Shown here: positions 23,330 to 34,275 of the stretch, piece after piece | Layout of the letters: each line of letters begins with the position of its first letter | Position numbering within the stretch: the first letter of the stretch is position 1 | From: Phoronis australis | Lineage: Eukaryota; Phoronida; Phoronidae | Length of the DNA stretch: 64,000 bases | Assembly (NCBI GenBank): GCA_002633005.1 | Contig: NMRA01000102.1 | Span: 943,662 to 1,007,661, forward strand | Direction: 5' to 3' | Position numbers and translations under genes: made by a program | The notes under the pieces: model-generated | The model's input: the letters and a program-made list of their open reading frames with translations, nothing else | Database searches by the model: none | What the model was told of the DNA's origin: nothing

Positions 23330-24640
23330 TTCGTGAGTGCAACTATTTTGAGAATCCAGTACTGAATAAAGCACAGGAAACACTCGAAGTCATGATGGGT
23401 AAGCACTATCCTGATAGTGTAAACCTGTCGAACCAATGTTCATAAGTGACTGACTCTGGGGAGTGTGAACCATTAGCTTATGCTGATGTTGAAAACATAG
23501 CCACACCACATCTCGTGGAGTTAGCTCTCTAAAGTCTTTCAAACCATGGAAGTCCACAGTACTAGACATGCTATATCCTATAATGTTTCAAGAAGCTGGG
23601 ATACCACTATTCCAAATACTCACAGCAACTTACAAAGCCAGTCTTAGATTAGATTATATCCCCAAGGCTTGGACTGAAGCTAGGGTAGTCTTCATTCCTA
23701 AACCAGGGAAAAACTCATACCATTTGGCTAAATCAATTAGGCCTTTAACCTTAACATCCTTTCTTCTCAAAGGACTGAAAAGGCTCATTCTGAGGCATCT
23801 TGATAAACAAGTAATACAGAACAAACTTCAGAACAATCAGTATGCTTATAGGCCTGGCTTCTCCACGGAGACTGGATAGGGCTGTTTTTAATTAACAATA
23901 TGCCCTCTCCGCCTTCATTGATCTTGTTGGTGCTTTCAGCAATATTAAGCATGGTGCAATCCTAATTGCACTGAACCACTTTAAATTGAATAGGTGTCTT
24001 ACCAGTTAGGTCATCAACGTGCTTGGAAGTCAATCTGTGACTGCTTGTCTAGACAATGTGAGAGAGCGGTTCGCATCACCAGAGGAAAACCTCAGGGTGG
24101 CGCTCCCTCAACCACCCTCTTTAACATGGTTATAGATAGTTTGCTTCGGCAATTATCTACTGACATGGGTCCAAGCTTGTATGTTCAAACCTATACAGAT
24201 GATATTGTTCTCAGTGTGTCTAGCATCGATCCTGACACATGTCGCTATCTTGCTCAAAGAGCACTGAGTACAACAGCCACATGGGCTAAGTCAGTTGGCT
24301 TAGAAATTAGTGGTAGCAAAACAAAGGTGATTATGTTCACTTGGAAGCTTAAATGGTCAATGCGGCCTTTCACGCTGAATGGCAAACATCTTGATCTTGT
24401 AGACAAGGCGATTTACTTAGGTGTCACTTTACACCATCGTCTTTCCTGAACCCCGCATAGTACAGAAAAAATCTCAAAAGCCAAATCTGCATTGGCGAGA
24501 TGCAGTCGTACGTTGGGTAAAACTTGGGGAATGTCTCCCAAGAATATGTTCTGGATTTATACAGCTGTTATCGGACCTATAATGTCCAATGCTGCGTCGA
24601 TATGGGAAACAGCATTAAAACATATTTTAAGTAGAAAGAA
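23330..24640 (+). mobile_element. Degenerate LINE reverse-transcriptase fragment
   Basis: In order along the plus strand: a segment like ETLEVMMGKHYPDS; SLKSFKPWKS then LYPIMFQEAG; PKAWTEARVVFIPKPGKNSY; SIRPLTLTSFLLKGLKRLIL and QNNQYAYRPGFSTET. Next come GKPQGGAPSTTLFNMVIDSL, the active-site stretch YTDDIVL, and AIYLGVTL. In a further frame follow pieces resembling 'K-x-ALARCSRTLGKTWGMSPK' and 'FWIYTAVIGPIM'. This is the finger-palm-thumb order of a non-LTR RT, of the type with 'PQGG-x-x-S-x-LxNxVxDxLL' (R1/I-related clades). Several frameshifts and stops break it. No endonuclease is present. It ends where the tandem array begins. Confidence 0.75.
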
Positions 24641-27215
24641 TATTGTCACGGCGTGACAATAATGGATTCTGGGAAGTTACTGACAGCAACCAGTTTACCA
24701 ATATGACAAGGAATTTTTTAAAATTGTAGGAGAAATTACATGTTAATATTTTGATGACCTTTCCACTAATTGATTTCTTCCGGTGCATTATGAACCCCGA
24801 TCAGGGAATAATTGTAAACTCTATTTAAAGTGTGGTTAATGCTAAGAATCACAGATGTTATACTTTATGCACTTCAGAATAGAATATGAATGAATTGGTC
24901 AAACTTTCAGAAGAAAAATGGACCTGATGACCCCATGGGTGCACCAAATGACCAGAAAGTTTAGAATTCAAGCTCAATCGCATTTAGTAAACAGATACAT
25001 AATATTAAAGTCTCTAGCTAAAAAATTAGTTTGCACTGAATGACCTTTGACCTATTTTTTTCTGATTGGATACGCCTATTGCGTAGTAAAGTATTGTGTT
25101 CAATGGGCATGTTGACTTAAACCAGTGTGCTGAAATTGAAAAGAATTCATAAAAAACGTAAGACATAATATTTTAAGCATTAGGTGACCTTTGCACTAAT
25201 TGACCCTATCCGGTGGATTATAAGCGTCTTTAGGAGAATTTTTGCAAAGCCCATGGAAAATGTGTTTAATGCTGAGAATCACAGTTGTCTAACAGTTGAC
25301 ACATCAGAATACTTTATGAACGAAGAGGTCAAATTTTCAGAAGAAAAATGCACCTAATGTAATTTTTAAATTGCCTTATTGACTTATACCTGTGAAAAGA
25401 ATAGCTTTTAAAACAAAGAAGGAGTAGCATTTTGAAAATGATATGACCTTTGCACCAAATGACCTCTTCCGGGCAATATGGAAAACGATTATATAACGAA
25501 TCAAAATTTATGTACTGTCAAAGCGGATATGCTGAATTTAAAGAACGTAGCTGCACCCATATTGGAGTTATTAAGCCTCAAAGTTGGTCGGAAGAAGAAT
25601 AAGAAGAACTAGAAAGATTATTGTCACGGCGTGGCAATAACAGACTCTGCACGTGCATATTACTGGAGTTATTATGGGAAGTTACGACAGCAACCCGTTT
25701 GGCAATATGAAAAGGAATTCTTTAAAATTGTAGGAGAAAGTACATATTAATTTTTTGATGACCTTTCCACTAATTGACCCCTTCCGTTGCATTATGAGAC
25801 CCGATGAGGGAGTAGTTGTTAACTCGATTAAAAGTGTGGTTAATGCTAATAATCACAGATGTTTTACTTTAAGCACTTCAGAATACAAGATGAATGAAGT
25901 GGTCAAATTTTCAGAAGAAATATGCACCTAAAGACCCCATGGGTGCACCAAGTGACCTGAAACTCAATCGCACTTAGTAAACAGATATGTAATTCTGAAG
26001 TCTCTAGCTCAAAATTTTAGTTTACACTCGAAGACCTTTGACCTATTTTTTCTGATTGGTTAGGCCTATTGCGAAGTAAAAATAAGATATTCAATTGGCA
26101 TGTTGACTTACACCAGTGTGCTGAAATTGAAAAGAATTACTTGAAAAACTTAAGAGACATTTTGAACGTTACATGACCTTTGCAATTATTCACCCTATGC
26201 GGTGCATTATACATGTAAGCGTCTTTAGGAGAAATATTGCAAAGCCCATGGAAAATGTGTTTAACGCTGAGAATCACAGTTGTTTAACGGTTGACACATC
26301 ACGATACTTGCTCATTGAAAAGGTCAAATTTTCAGAAGAAAAAGGCACTTAATGACCCCATGTTTGCACTAAATGACCTGACTCTTTGGATTCATATTTG
26401 ATTTACCTGTGGCAATCAGACCTGTCAATTTCGATTGGCATGGTGACTTACACCAGTGTGCTGAACTTGAAAATAATTCCTTGAAAAATGGATGGGATAT
26501 AACATTTTGAACGTTAGCTGACCTTTGCGCTAATTGACCCTATCCGGTTTTTTATAAGCATCTTGAGGAGAATTATCGCAAAGCCTGTGAAAAGTTTGTT
26601 TAATGCTGAGAATCACAGGTGTCTAACGGTTGACACATCAGAATTCTTGGTGAACGAAAACGACGAATTTTCAGACGAAAAATGCACCTAATGACCCCAT
26701 GGTTGCACTAAATGACCTGAAACATTGTATTTCGAATTGAATTAGACGTACCAATCAGACTTGTGAATTTGAAGTGTCTAGCTCAAAATTTTAGTTTGCA
26801 CTCAATGGCCTTTGACCTATTTTCTCTGATTGGGGGACCCTATTGCTTAGTAAAATATTGTATTTCATTGGCATGTAGGTTTACACCTATGTGCTAGAAT
26901 TGAAGAGTATTCCTTGAAAAATATAGGAAAAATAACATTTTCAATAGTATGTGACCTTTGCAATTATTGACCCTATCTACTGCATTACAAGCCCTTTTAG
27001 TAGAACTAACTGTAAAGTCAGTGAAAAGTATATTCATTGCTGAGAATCAGAGTTGTCTAATGGTTGACCCATCAGAATACTTAGTGAATGAAAAGGACAC
27101 CTTTTCTGAAGAAAAATGCACCTAATGACCCCATGGTTGCACTAAATGACCTGAAACTTTGGATTTCGAATTGAGTTACCTGTGCCAATCAGACTTGTGA
27201 ATTTGAATAATCTAT
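24639..27215. repeat. Satellite-like tandem array, about 430-bp subunits in two types
   Basis: The landmark 'GCTGAGAATCACAG-TGT' recurs near 24841, 25273, 25851, 26268, 26603 and 27042, so subunits are about 335-580 bp. Two subunit types alternate. The type ending TTTA-GCACTTCAGAATA is at 24.84 and 25.85 kb. The type ending GGTTGACACATCAGAATAC is at the others, giving an A-B-A-B-B-B order. A palindromic junction (ATTGTCACGGCGTGACAAT, 24641) and its variant at about 25619 mark the start of each larger A-B unit, about 980 bp apart. TGACC words are frequent throughout. No coding potential is seen. Confidence 0.8.
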
Positions 27216-27224
27216 ATCAAACGA

Positions 27225-27380
27225 GACACAAGTCCATTGAAAAACCAGGAACTACCAAATTCGGTGAATGCACAATTCTTACATGTAGCTCCGAACGTAC
27301 CCCGTGAAAAATTGCAAAAGCTCCACATTCTCAAAAATTTGAGCCCACCTCTTTTTAGGCTGGGTGCTCGCATTCTCTTC
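27225..27380 (-). repeat. Dispersed repeat related to 47.20-47.35 kb (inverted)
   Basis: The reverse complement of this stretch matches 47200-47345 in order: GCCTAAAA, a GGGCA/GGGCT-type word, TTTTTGAGAATG, GGGTACGTTC, AATTGTGCATTC and CTGAATTTTGG/CCGAATTTGG, then GTTCCTG. The matching frames encode a partly similar short peptide on the minus strand here. A decayed transposon segment is likelier than a gene. Confidence 0.5.
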
Positions 27381-27970
27381 AAGGATTCAAACAATTGAGC
27401 TAATTTCTCTCTCCTGGATTCACTGGACCTTCTCGTCATTTTTCCACCAACTCTCCGATTTTGTAATTATTGCAGATATATTTTTGCCTTGTCCAAATCT
27501 TGGTCGTTCCACAAATAAATGGACTAGTGTGATAGATATCATATATGTTGAAAATTCAAATAAAAGAAACCTTTTTGCATAAAGTAAGTCAAAATAATGA
27601 TACAAAGAGATGAAAAAGAGGAAGCTCTAATTAAATAAGAGGAAATCAAAACCGAAAAATAGAAAATCCTCTTAAAGGAATAAAATTCCAAGCCCTGCCA
27701 TTGGAATGCCGCACGCTGAACTATGAGCATACAACATTGCTCAAGGGTTCATGTTAAACCATTAAGAAGGGAAATTTACATCTTTAAGTGAGTATTTATC
27801 AAATTTATTGTACAATACAACAATGTTGTAACACAAAGGAATTAAACGAACAATCTGCAAACTCTCTAAGGAGTCACATACGTCGTTAAAGCCTGGAAAA
27901 TAAATCTGAAACTAAATAAGGCGATCCGGATCCTTCCAAGGATACTATTGTTTCACGAAATGTAGAAAAT

Positions 27971-28185
27971 AAATAGGTAAATAAAACAACAAGAATGGAT
28001 CAACTGAAATTTTCGGATGTAATAACGTCCTTTGTCAACAGAAACAGAAATAAAGTAAAATCAAACGCAAACGTCAATTGTCATATAGTGTTTGATTTTA
28101 CTTTATTTCTGTTTCTGTTGACAAAGGACGTTATTACATCCGAATATTTCTGTTGATCCATTCTTGTTGTTTTATTTACCTGTTT
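27971..28185. repeat. Near-perfect 96-bp inverted repeat (foldback hairpin)
   Basis: The left arm 27971-28066 and the right arm 28090-28185 are reverse complements over 96 bp with only three mismatches. They are separated by a 23-bp spacer. No coding frame is present. A transcript would form a long, almost uninterrupted duplex. The near identity of the arms implies a recent origin or maintained symmetry. A foldback MITE, a recent inverted duplication and a hairpin small-RNA source are all possible. Confidence 0.9.
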
Positions 28186-28724
28186 ATATCGTAAAACCAA
28201 GGATTTAAAATTTATCGTGCAGCAACATCAGAAATAAAATCCCTCTAAACTAACGCGCGGTCAATTCTGACAGGGGTTGAACTCCGATCAAAAGATTTTA
28301 CTCCACCTTCGTGAACGCAACAAAATCAAGATCGTCCGCAATTTAACGAGTCTGGTTTCAACAACACACATTTGAAAGAAGCACTGACATCACATTGCAG
28401 TAAACAATATGCGATACAAGACACAGAATATAATACATATTTTTCTCATCTACATGTGCACATCTTTACGAGTTTCCATAATAGTTAGAAAAAAATAAAA
28501 ACAAAACTAGAATACCAACTACCTAAGCTTGAAGAATCTTTAACTAGGCACCATATATATGAGCGTCTCGTTAATAGAGACTGATATAATTTGAGTCACA
28601 TCGGATCGTCGTTGTTATACGATTTGTTTTTTTTTATTCTGCTCGCAACCAAACAGAGACTACTTAACTCCAGAGAAAATTCATTGCCGAACGCAATCCC
28701 ATTCTGCGACATGAAAGCACGATG
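28186..28724. other. Probable 3' flank of the Ly6-like gene, no other feature
   Basis: No coding signature. As the gene is on the minus strand, its 3' UTR should lie here. I did not assign a polyadenylation site. Confidence 0.4.
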
Positions 28725-28921
28725 TTATGCAAATAAGAGGTAATAAATTGCAACACTAGATGTCACCACGAACCCAACTGGACCAGCGATTACATGACTG
28801 GCTCCGTTGCACTTCTCTCCAGAGCAGACGCACAGAATACCGGAAGTTCCTCCCATACCGTATTCCTGACATTTATTTTCGCCAACAGAGACTCCGCAAG
28901 AACGAGTAACGACGGTTTTTT
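28725..28921 (-). CDS. Ly6/uPAR-like GPI-anchored protein, last exon
   Basis: On the minus strand an acceptor (GATGTTTCAG) precedes a 197-nt exon that enters in phase 1. It reads KTVVTRSCGVSVGENKCQEY, then GMGGTSGILCVCSGEKCNGA, and ends in a hydrophobic tail FVVTSSVAIYYLLFA and stop. The five Cys and the closing 'C-x-C-x4-CN' are the signature end of the Ly6/three-finger fold. The tail after a small-residue site (NGASHV...) is a typical GPI-attachment signal. With the exon at 29927-30058 the mature domain has ten Cys, as in canonical Ly6 domains. Such proteins sit on the outer face of the plasma membrane. The splice joins Asp-His-(G|AA) in frame. Confidence 0.82.
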
Positions 28922-29926
28922 CTGAAACATCGTTAAGTTCATGAGCGAATACAGTCAAGACAGCAACACATTGAGTGTACTGTACTGCGGAGAGTTATTG
29001 GTCACAAAATGTAATAGTTGAAATTCATTTGCATATAAAATATCTATTTCTAAATAGTGACAGCATCGATGTTGAACAATAAAACATTTAATTTGAGCCT
29101 CATTAAATTCGAAAAGTATACATGTTCATTTGATAGCGAGGCTGACACCTCGACTTTGTATTGACCATATTGCCAGGAATCATGATTTAATACTAAAATC
29201 CCAAACAAAAACAAAAATTGTTTTATAGTTATGGCCAAGGCTAAACAATTCAAAAATCCACTCCACCCCAAAGCCAAAAACAAAAACAACATATTTTTTC
29301 GGCTATTAATCCTGACCGATTGTGTCTTTGAAAGAATAGATCACCCAGGTTAGACGTGATTGGATTTCGTAAAAATGTTTTACACTGTATCTGCGATTTC
29401 AACGGGAAGGATTGACTATGCCCCGAAATAAGACCGCTATGGTAGACGTCATGATAAAAAATCAAGGTCACATATTTTGAGTAGTTAACTTCAAAAACAT
29501 GAATGTAATTTACAGAACTAGTCATTCTCTGAGTGCTTGGCTAATCTTCCGCCACAAGTTGTTTTTTGTCGGAACGGGTGGTTTTAGTGCCCCTATGGAC
29601 AATTCGTTGTTTACACAGGGCTTTTCAATAAGGAGCTGTAGGTCGCACTGGCAAATCTTGAAAATGCAAACAGAAATCATGGCCAACTCGTATAAGTCGC
29701 ACTTCTGCAGATTGGGCATTCCAGCTCCCCGTGATCTATGCGTGCGATTTGAATTTCGGAATTACAAGCTGGGATTATGGCCAGGTCGCAAATTTACGAC
29801 CTGGAAAGTTGCATACTGTCGAGGGCTGTTTCCGCCTCAGACCCGGAAACCTAAATACTTCTTCGGGAACAGGCACAGCAATCGTTGTTAGCAAATAATC
29901 TGAGCAGCATATAGAAGCAAACTCAC
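28922..29926 (-). other. Intron between the Ly6-like exons
   Basis: About 1 kb with GT at 29926 and AG at 28922 on the minus strand. Open frames inside it on both strands are out of context and have no domain. Confidence 0.6.
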
Positions 29927-30058
29927 CATCATGGCTGGCTGTGAACTTGTAGCACGCGTTCAACGTTACGGCACATTCGACTTTGGTCTTGTTAGACGTA
30001 AAGGGGTCCGTGCAGCCTTTATCATTCAGTGATATGCAGGTGTAGCACTCCAGGGCAT
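29927..30058 (-). CDS. Ly6/uPAR-like protein, middle exon
   Basis: The 132-nt exon lies between acceptor TTCTATTTTAG and donor CATGATG, then GTGAGT. It is phase 1 on both sides, so it joins the last exon in frame. It encodes ALECYTCISLNDKGCTDPFT, then SNKTKVECAVTLNACYKFTA and SHD. The start 'L-x-C-Y-x-C' and the Cys spacing are the classic Ly6 opening. An Asn-Lys-Thr sequon is present. The signal-peptide exon should lie at higher coordinates but was not identified. The phase-1 entry fits the signal exons at 5.25 and 48.55 kb in kind, although those are too far away to assign. Confidence 0.82.
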
Positions 30059-31054
30059 CTAAAATAGAACTAACAGATATTAGCTTCTTTTTGGCCTCAA
30101 GCGCTCACATTTCTTTAAGCAATCGGAAAATATTCGAGTTCCTGGTTTCACCGACTTCCTTACTTAGAAATTCCTGTGAGTTGACCAATGTTGATAGTTG
30201 ACGTTTTCTTCTGTAGCTAACGAAGGTTCCTGAGAGTACATAAATATCCTTCGTTTAGGTAGTTTTGTTATTGTTTTGTATATAGTGATTGTTATCATGT
30301 GATCAAATAAACGTAATTAACAGTATGCAAATTTGCACAGATGATGTTTGTGAATGGATGGCCGGAATGATGGTCTCCTTGAACAACCCATTAAATTGTT
30401 TTTTGGCTCTCGACAACAACTTTTAGTTACTCAATCGTCAGAATGTAGATGACGCCTTCTGATCTCAGCTCAGAACTGTTGCACGCGGCACTTGAGACAG
30501 CACTGTCGGCTACAACTACAACCAGTAGCTGGTTTTTTTTAAATGCACCTCGCAGAATATATTTAAGTACATTTTAGTCACTATAAAGGCTGTATTCCGA
30601 TGATAATATATCCATTAATTTAAATTCTTGAAAAGAAAAAATGTATCGGTGAATACGGCGAATTTCAAAAAGTATCAACATAAAGTAGCCTATTCATGTC
30701 CATGAATAAATTTAGATAACTAGAAGATGGCACATATTCATGGAAGCTTCAAGGTTCATCACCAGTGGAAAAGAAGCGAAAGATTTTATGAAACTAAAAG
30801 GCCTAACTTGATTTGCATCTTAAGCAAGTCAAACTGAGCGAAATGCAGCATCAACGAGATTTGAATTTACGAGGAAGCCAAGCCTGAAGATTAGACCTCT
30901 GCCGAGATACATGTATTACAATGATAGGCGACATAGCCATCGTGGCCAACCATAGAGGCATGCAGAACTTCAGTCCACCCTATATAAACAATCTCAGGCA
31001 TCTGTTTGGCATTATGCTCCAGCTTGGCTTCGACCGGACAATAACTAGTAATAT
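30059..31054. other. Upstream region of the Ly6-like gene, no exon recognised
   Basis: A signal-peptide exon is expected on the minus strand here or beyond, but I could not identify one. Confidence 0.4.
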
Positions 31055-31260
31055 CGTTGGCCGTTCAGATGAAAATGTAGCGTGTAATTCGGCTCGTAAG
31101 TACGACCGAGATTTCTCTCGTGTTTCAAGTGTCGCGCGCAATTACAAACGTGATTTTGATGATGTATTAGGACCGAATTTTTTCTCCCGTATTTACGCTC
31201 GCAATTACGATCGGGATTACGCTCGTAATTACGAGCGTAAATATTTAACTTTGCAGAAAT
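31055..31260. repeat. CpG-rich palindromic repeat (TACGAGCGTAA family), copy 2
   Basis: It contains a perfect 22-bp or longer palindrome TACGCTCGTAATTACGAGCG(TA) near 31220-31245 and several diverged units. The stretch 31088-31135 matches 42308-42355 in reverse complement over about 48 bp with few mismatches (for example GCGACACTTGAAA...). The run of related units produces an ARNYDRDYARNYERKY-type spurious peptide repeat in the plus frame. Confidence 0.65.
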
Positions 31261-31307
31261 TTAAATTTAAGCCAATCAGTGTTAACCTACATACACGAAA
31301 AACAAAT

Positions 31308-31429
31308 ATGGCTGCAAATGGAAGATGTGGAAATTTTCTGCTGAATGTCCGGCAAATTGTAAACGACATGTGTCGACGAATTTGTGCGCCTACCGTGGAA
31401 ACAGGTGTCCGCCATTATGTAACTCAAAG
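31308..31429 (+). CDS. Candidate first exon of an unknown gene
   Basis: An ATG in a fair context (AAATATGG) opens MAANGRCGNFLLNVRQIVND and continues MCRRICAPTVETGVRHYVTQ. It leaves in phase 2 at a strong donor (CTCAAAG, then GTAAGT). The length (40 codons) and the donor make a real first exon plausible. No second exon and no family are recognised. It directly follows the palindromic repeat block, so the repeat may lie in its promoter. Confidence 0.33.
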
Positions 31430-33583
31430 GTAAGTTACTTTCTGTATGGTGGGGCCGGGATGCTGGGAAACTTACGATACCCACACATTCAGAGCGTCAA
31501 AGCATTCCCACGTGACATATCCCATTAACAGAGGTGTCAACCGATTTTTAAAATGTGGTCGGAATATTTTTGTCTTATTTTCCAGGAAACTGAAGTTTAT
31601 GAGAAATAACGTGGTGATTTTTCAAGGATCCATATCAAAAGGCCGGAATGAAAAATATTTAAAAATTACATTTGTCAGAATGCTGTCTGCCGCTTTTCCG
31701 TACATGTCGTTTCTTAAAAATTGTGACACTACAAAAATCCAACCTAAAGGATTTTTTCACAGTTCACCCTGTTAGAACAAATAATTAGGAACGGCCATTT
31801 TCATTTCCATTGGGTCCAACATTAGTCAACATAAGAATGTTTAAAGTCCATTTTGGTGAGATAGTAACTGGCCAAACAGTACATGTACTTAAGGAGACCG
31901 AAAAACTGATCAGGGCTATGAAATCACATGAAAACACTTTAAAAATTTAGTCTGTTAGACCGAACAACTATGAATAGCTAGTTCCCTCTTTTACTTTAAT
32001 TGGCCCAAGGATATGAATTTTTAATTCCATTTTTGTGAGAAGTATAGCTCGACTTGACGAAAATGATATGATCACTTTAGAACTTATGCATGCGTACGAG
32101 GTCGACAGGCAGCCGAAATGCCCATTACTATGTCCATCTATCTGTTGACGGCTCTACACGAAATGTTCTCATATTTCAGATGTGACCAATTGATAAATAA
32201 TGTGCTTAGGGCAAGGGCAGTCTGTGTACGGAGAGGGAGTCCGAGCCTATTACTGGTTTCATGAGACAAAAACTTTACTGGAAAGTAATAACACAGGTAC
32301 AACCACCTTTTAAAACAGATCAGTGACGCACTTGAAACCATCTCTGCATGTAACTAGGCCCACGCGTCTATATTCAAAAGTAATGTATTCTTTTTCTTTT
32401 GCATATTGACAGAATCACCTATGCTTCAATATGCAGGCGCAGGCAGCTATTTGCATTTGTTTTCTGAGAAAATGTATAACTGTAATTTTCTATATGGTAT
32501 TTGGAGAACTAACTGGTTTAAGTTTAATGCATGTTACGGTTTTGGTCTTGGGAAAATTAAATGTCTGGTCTCGGGTTATCTGTAGTTCTATCTGTATACA
32601 CAACACCATGGATGTGTATTGGAAAAATGGAAAGGTTCAAAGAAGACCATATCGAAAGAACAACTCTTGTTTTTGACTGAAGTAAAGATGACCAGCCAAG
32701 TCATAGTGAATTGCCTTGGTGTGACAGTCGACAAAGTAGTCAAGACCTAGGTAACTCATAGTTGGGAATGCAGCATGCTATTTGTGACCTTGGTCAAACG
32801 AGAGACAAACAGAGCAGAAACCGAGAACAGTAGAAACATTAAAAGTATGAAACTGATTTTTACAGTGTAAATTAAGCTCGAACTAAACTGATCACCAATC
32901 TTTGGTGTTTGATTCCGCTTCTCCGAGATGCAACGGTATGATTCGTAGGTTTACCTAGAGAAACTGTAATCTACGTGCATGATATCGGACAAAAAAACTT
33001 GGAAATGAAGTTTTTTTCATTTGATGGACATGCATATCAACTGTTAGAAAACAGGCTTTATGCTCTTAGTGAGAAAATTTGGTATAGATCTGAAATCATT
33101 TATCAACAGTCATTTCTTGTGTTACATGCCCTGTAATGAAACTGCCATGTCATTAAATATTTAGGCCTGTTGTTGTTACTATTAATTAGCTACATGTAAT
33201 TGTTGTGTTATTATAGTAGCGCAAGTTTCATCGTTGTTGGGTCCCATTTAGGCACGGTACATGCACCTGGAAATAGCGCACAATGATACACGCCTCTGGA
33301 AATTACAAAGGTTGGGCCGATACTTGTGGTGCCAAATGTTGTCATGGACATTTTTCTTCAACATCTCTTACAGAGTATTCAGCGACAGAAAATGATCATT
33401 TTGCCAGCTATAGTTTCAATTGCATTTCAGAGAACATGATATTCGTAAAAGAACCCCCAGTACAATTGAATACTGAAAGGGCAATGCTTATATGATGAGA
33501 CGAATAACACGGCAAACACAAATAAATTCATAGTTACAATATGTTGTTAAGACCAACATGGCATTGTTAATAGCTTGTCTCTA
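31430..33583. other. No gene recognised
   Basis: Several open frames of 65-110 codons (31446-31775 plus, 32431-32676 plus, 33283-33495 plus) show no domain and no convincing splice context. Confidence 0.4.
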
Positions 33584-33607
33584 TCAGAGTCTATTACTTA
33601 CAACTTG

Positions 33608-33841
33608 AGTAAACGTGATGTCCTGACAAGGCAATGGAATGGTTGCAAGGTGCAAATCAAAGTGTTTTAACAGGCTTGATTCTTTGGATTCTGACACCAG
33701 TGATTTGCCTTTATTAATCATGACGCCATTGCAGGCATTGAAATCTAAACTACAGTCATATCTGTTATTCCTTTTACCACTGACACGTGTGACCATGATG
33801 TCTGGTGTTGCAATGGGCAGATACATAGATGACAAGAACAC
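33608..33841 (-). CDS. Possible internal exon, unknown
   Basis: The minus strand is open through SGKRNNRYDCSLDFNACNGV, then HFDLHLATIPLPCQDITFTQ, up to a good donor (CTCAAGTT, then GTAAGTAA) near 33608. The acceptor is uncertain. Composition looks coding, but no family is recognised. The plus strand is also open here, which lowers confidence. Confidence 0.22.
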
Positions 33842-33909
33842 TTTTATCGATTCAGGTATGGCTGCCCTTTAAGAAAAAGAGTAGAGCTTGGAGGCGAAAA
33901 TAACGCAGT

Positions 33910-34275
33910 TTGCAGTTTAATGGAATAAATCAGAGAGACGAACAGAGGGGTGCACTACGAGACCTGTTTGTTCACAATCAGCCTATTGAAAGGTTATGGG
34001 TGGACCCAAGGACTGGCGTTACCAATGGGTTTTATGACTTGCACTACTACTTAGAAAGTACGCAGATACTCAGTGTTGACAATAATAATCACCGATGGGC
34101 TCTTCAATATATATATCCCTCCCTATGATGAATGAGCAGATAAAAGATTTCACTGAGCAGTAGCTTGCGTTCTGAGGGAACGACTACACCTATGCAGCTA
34201 TTTATTCAAGGTGCAGTGGCAAACGTTCATTCCAACCTCACTGCAGTTAATGACATGTTCAACCCTGCCTATTAA
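33910..34275 (+). pseudogene. Broken integrase-core (DDE) domain gene
   Basis: The plus frame reads DLFVHNQPIERLWVDPRTGV, then TNGFYDLHYYLESTQIL and HRWALQYIYPS, followed by MNEQIKDFTEQ. One frame over it continues RSEGTTTPMQLFIQGAVANV. This matches the C-terminal half of the retroviral-type integrase core found in Ginger-like and related stand-alone invertebrate genes. Those have 'HNQRIERLWRDV...F..LFYYLE', then 'LxxFxxxWNxHPLRTExxxTPxQLF'. The Glu of IERLW is the expected third catalytic acid. A TAG and a frameshift near 34165 break it, and the first two catalytic Asp lie upstream and were not found. Open text continues weakly to about 34455. A transposon relic or host-domesticated copy is possible. 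Confidence 0.65.

Noticed and set aside
24639-24661. The palindrome ATTGTCACGGCGTGACAAT as a transcription terminator or an operator
   Set aside because: The context is eukaryotic satellite DNA, the palindrome recurs at the start of the next unit, and there is no adjacent gene. It is treated as a unit junction.
24639-27215. A CRISPR-like array
   Set aside because: The units are about 430 bp and diverged, with no short identical repeats and unique spacers, and the genome is animal.
30921-31307. Repetitive ARNYDRDYARNYERKY peptide
   Set aside because: It is the translation of the palindromic CpG-rich repeat, not a protein repeat. Only the part from the Met at 31308 to the donor is kept, as a weak exon.
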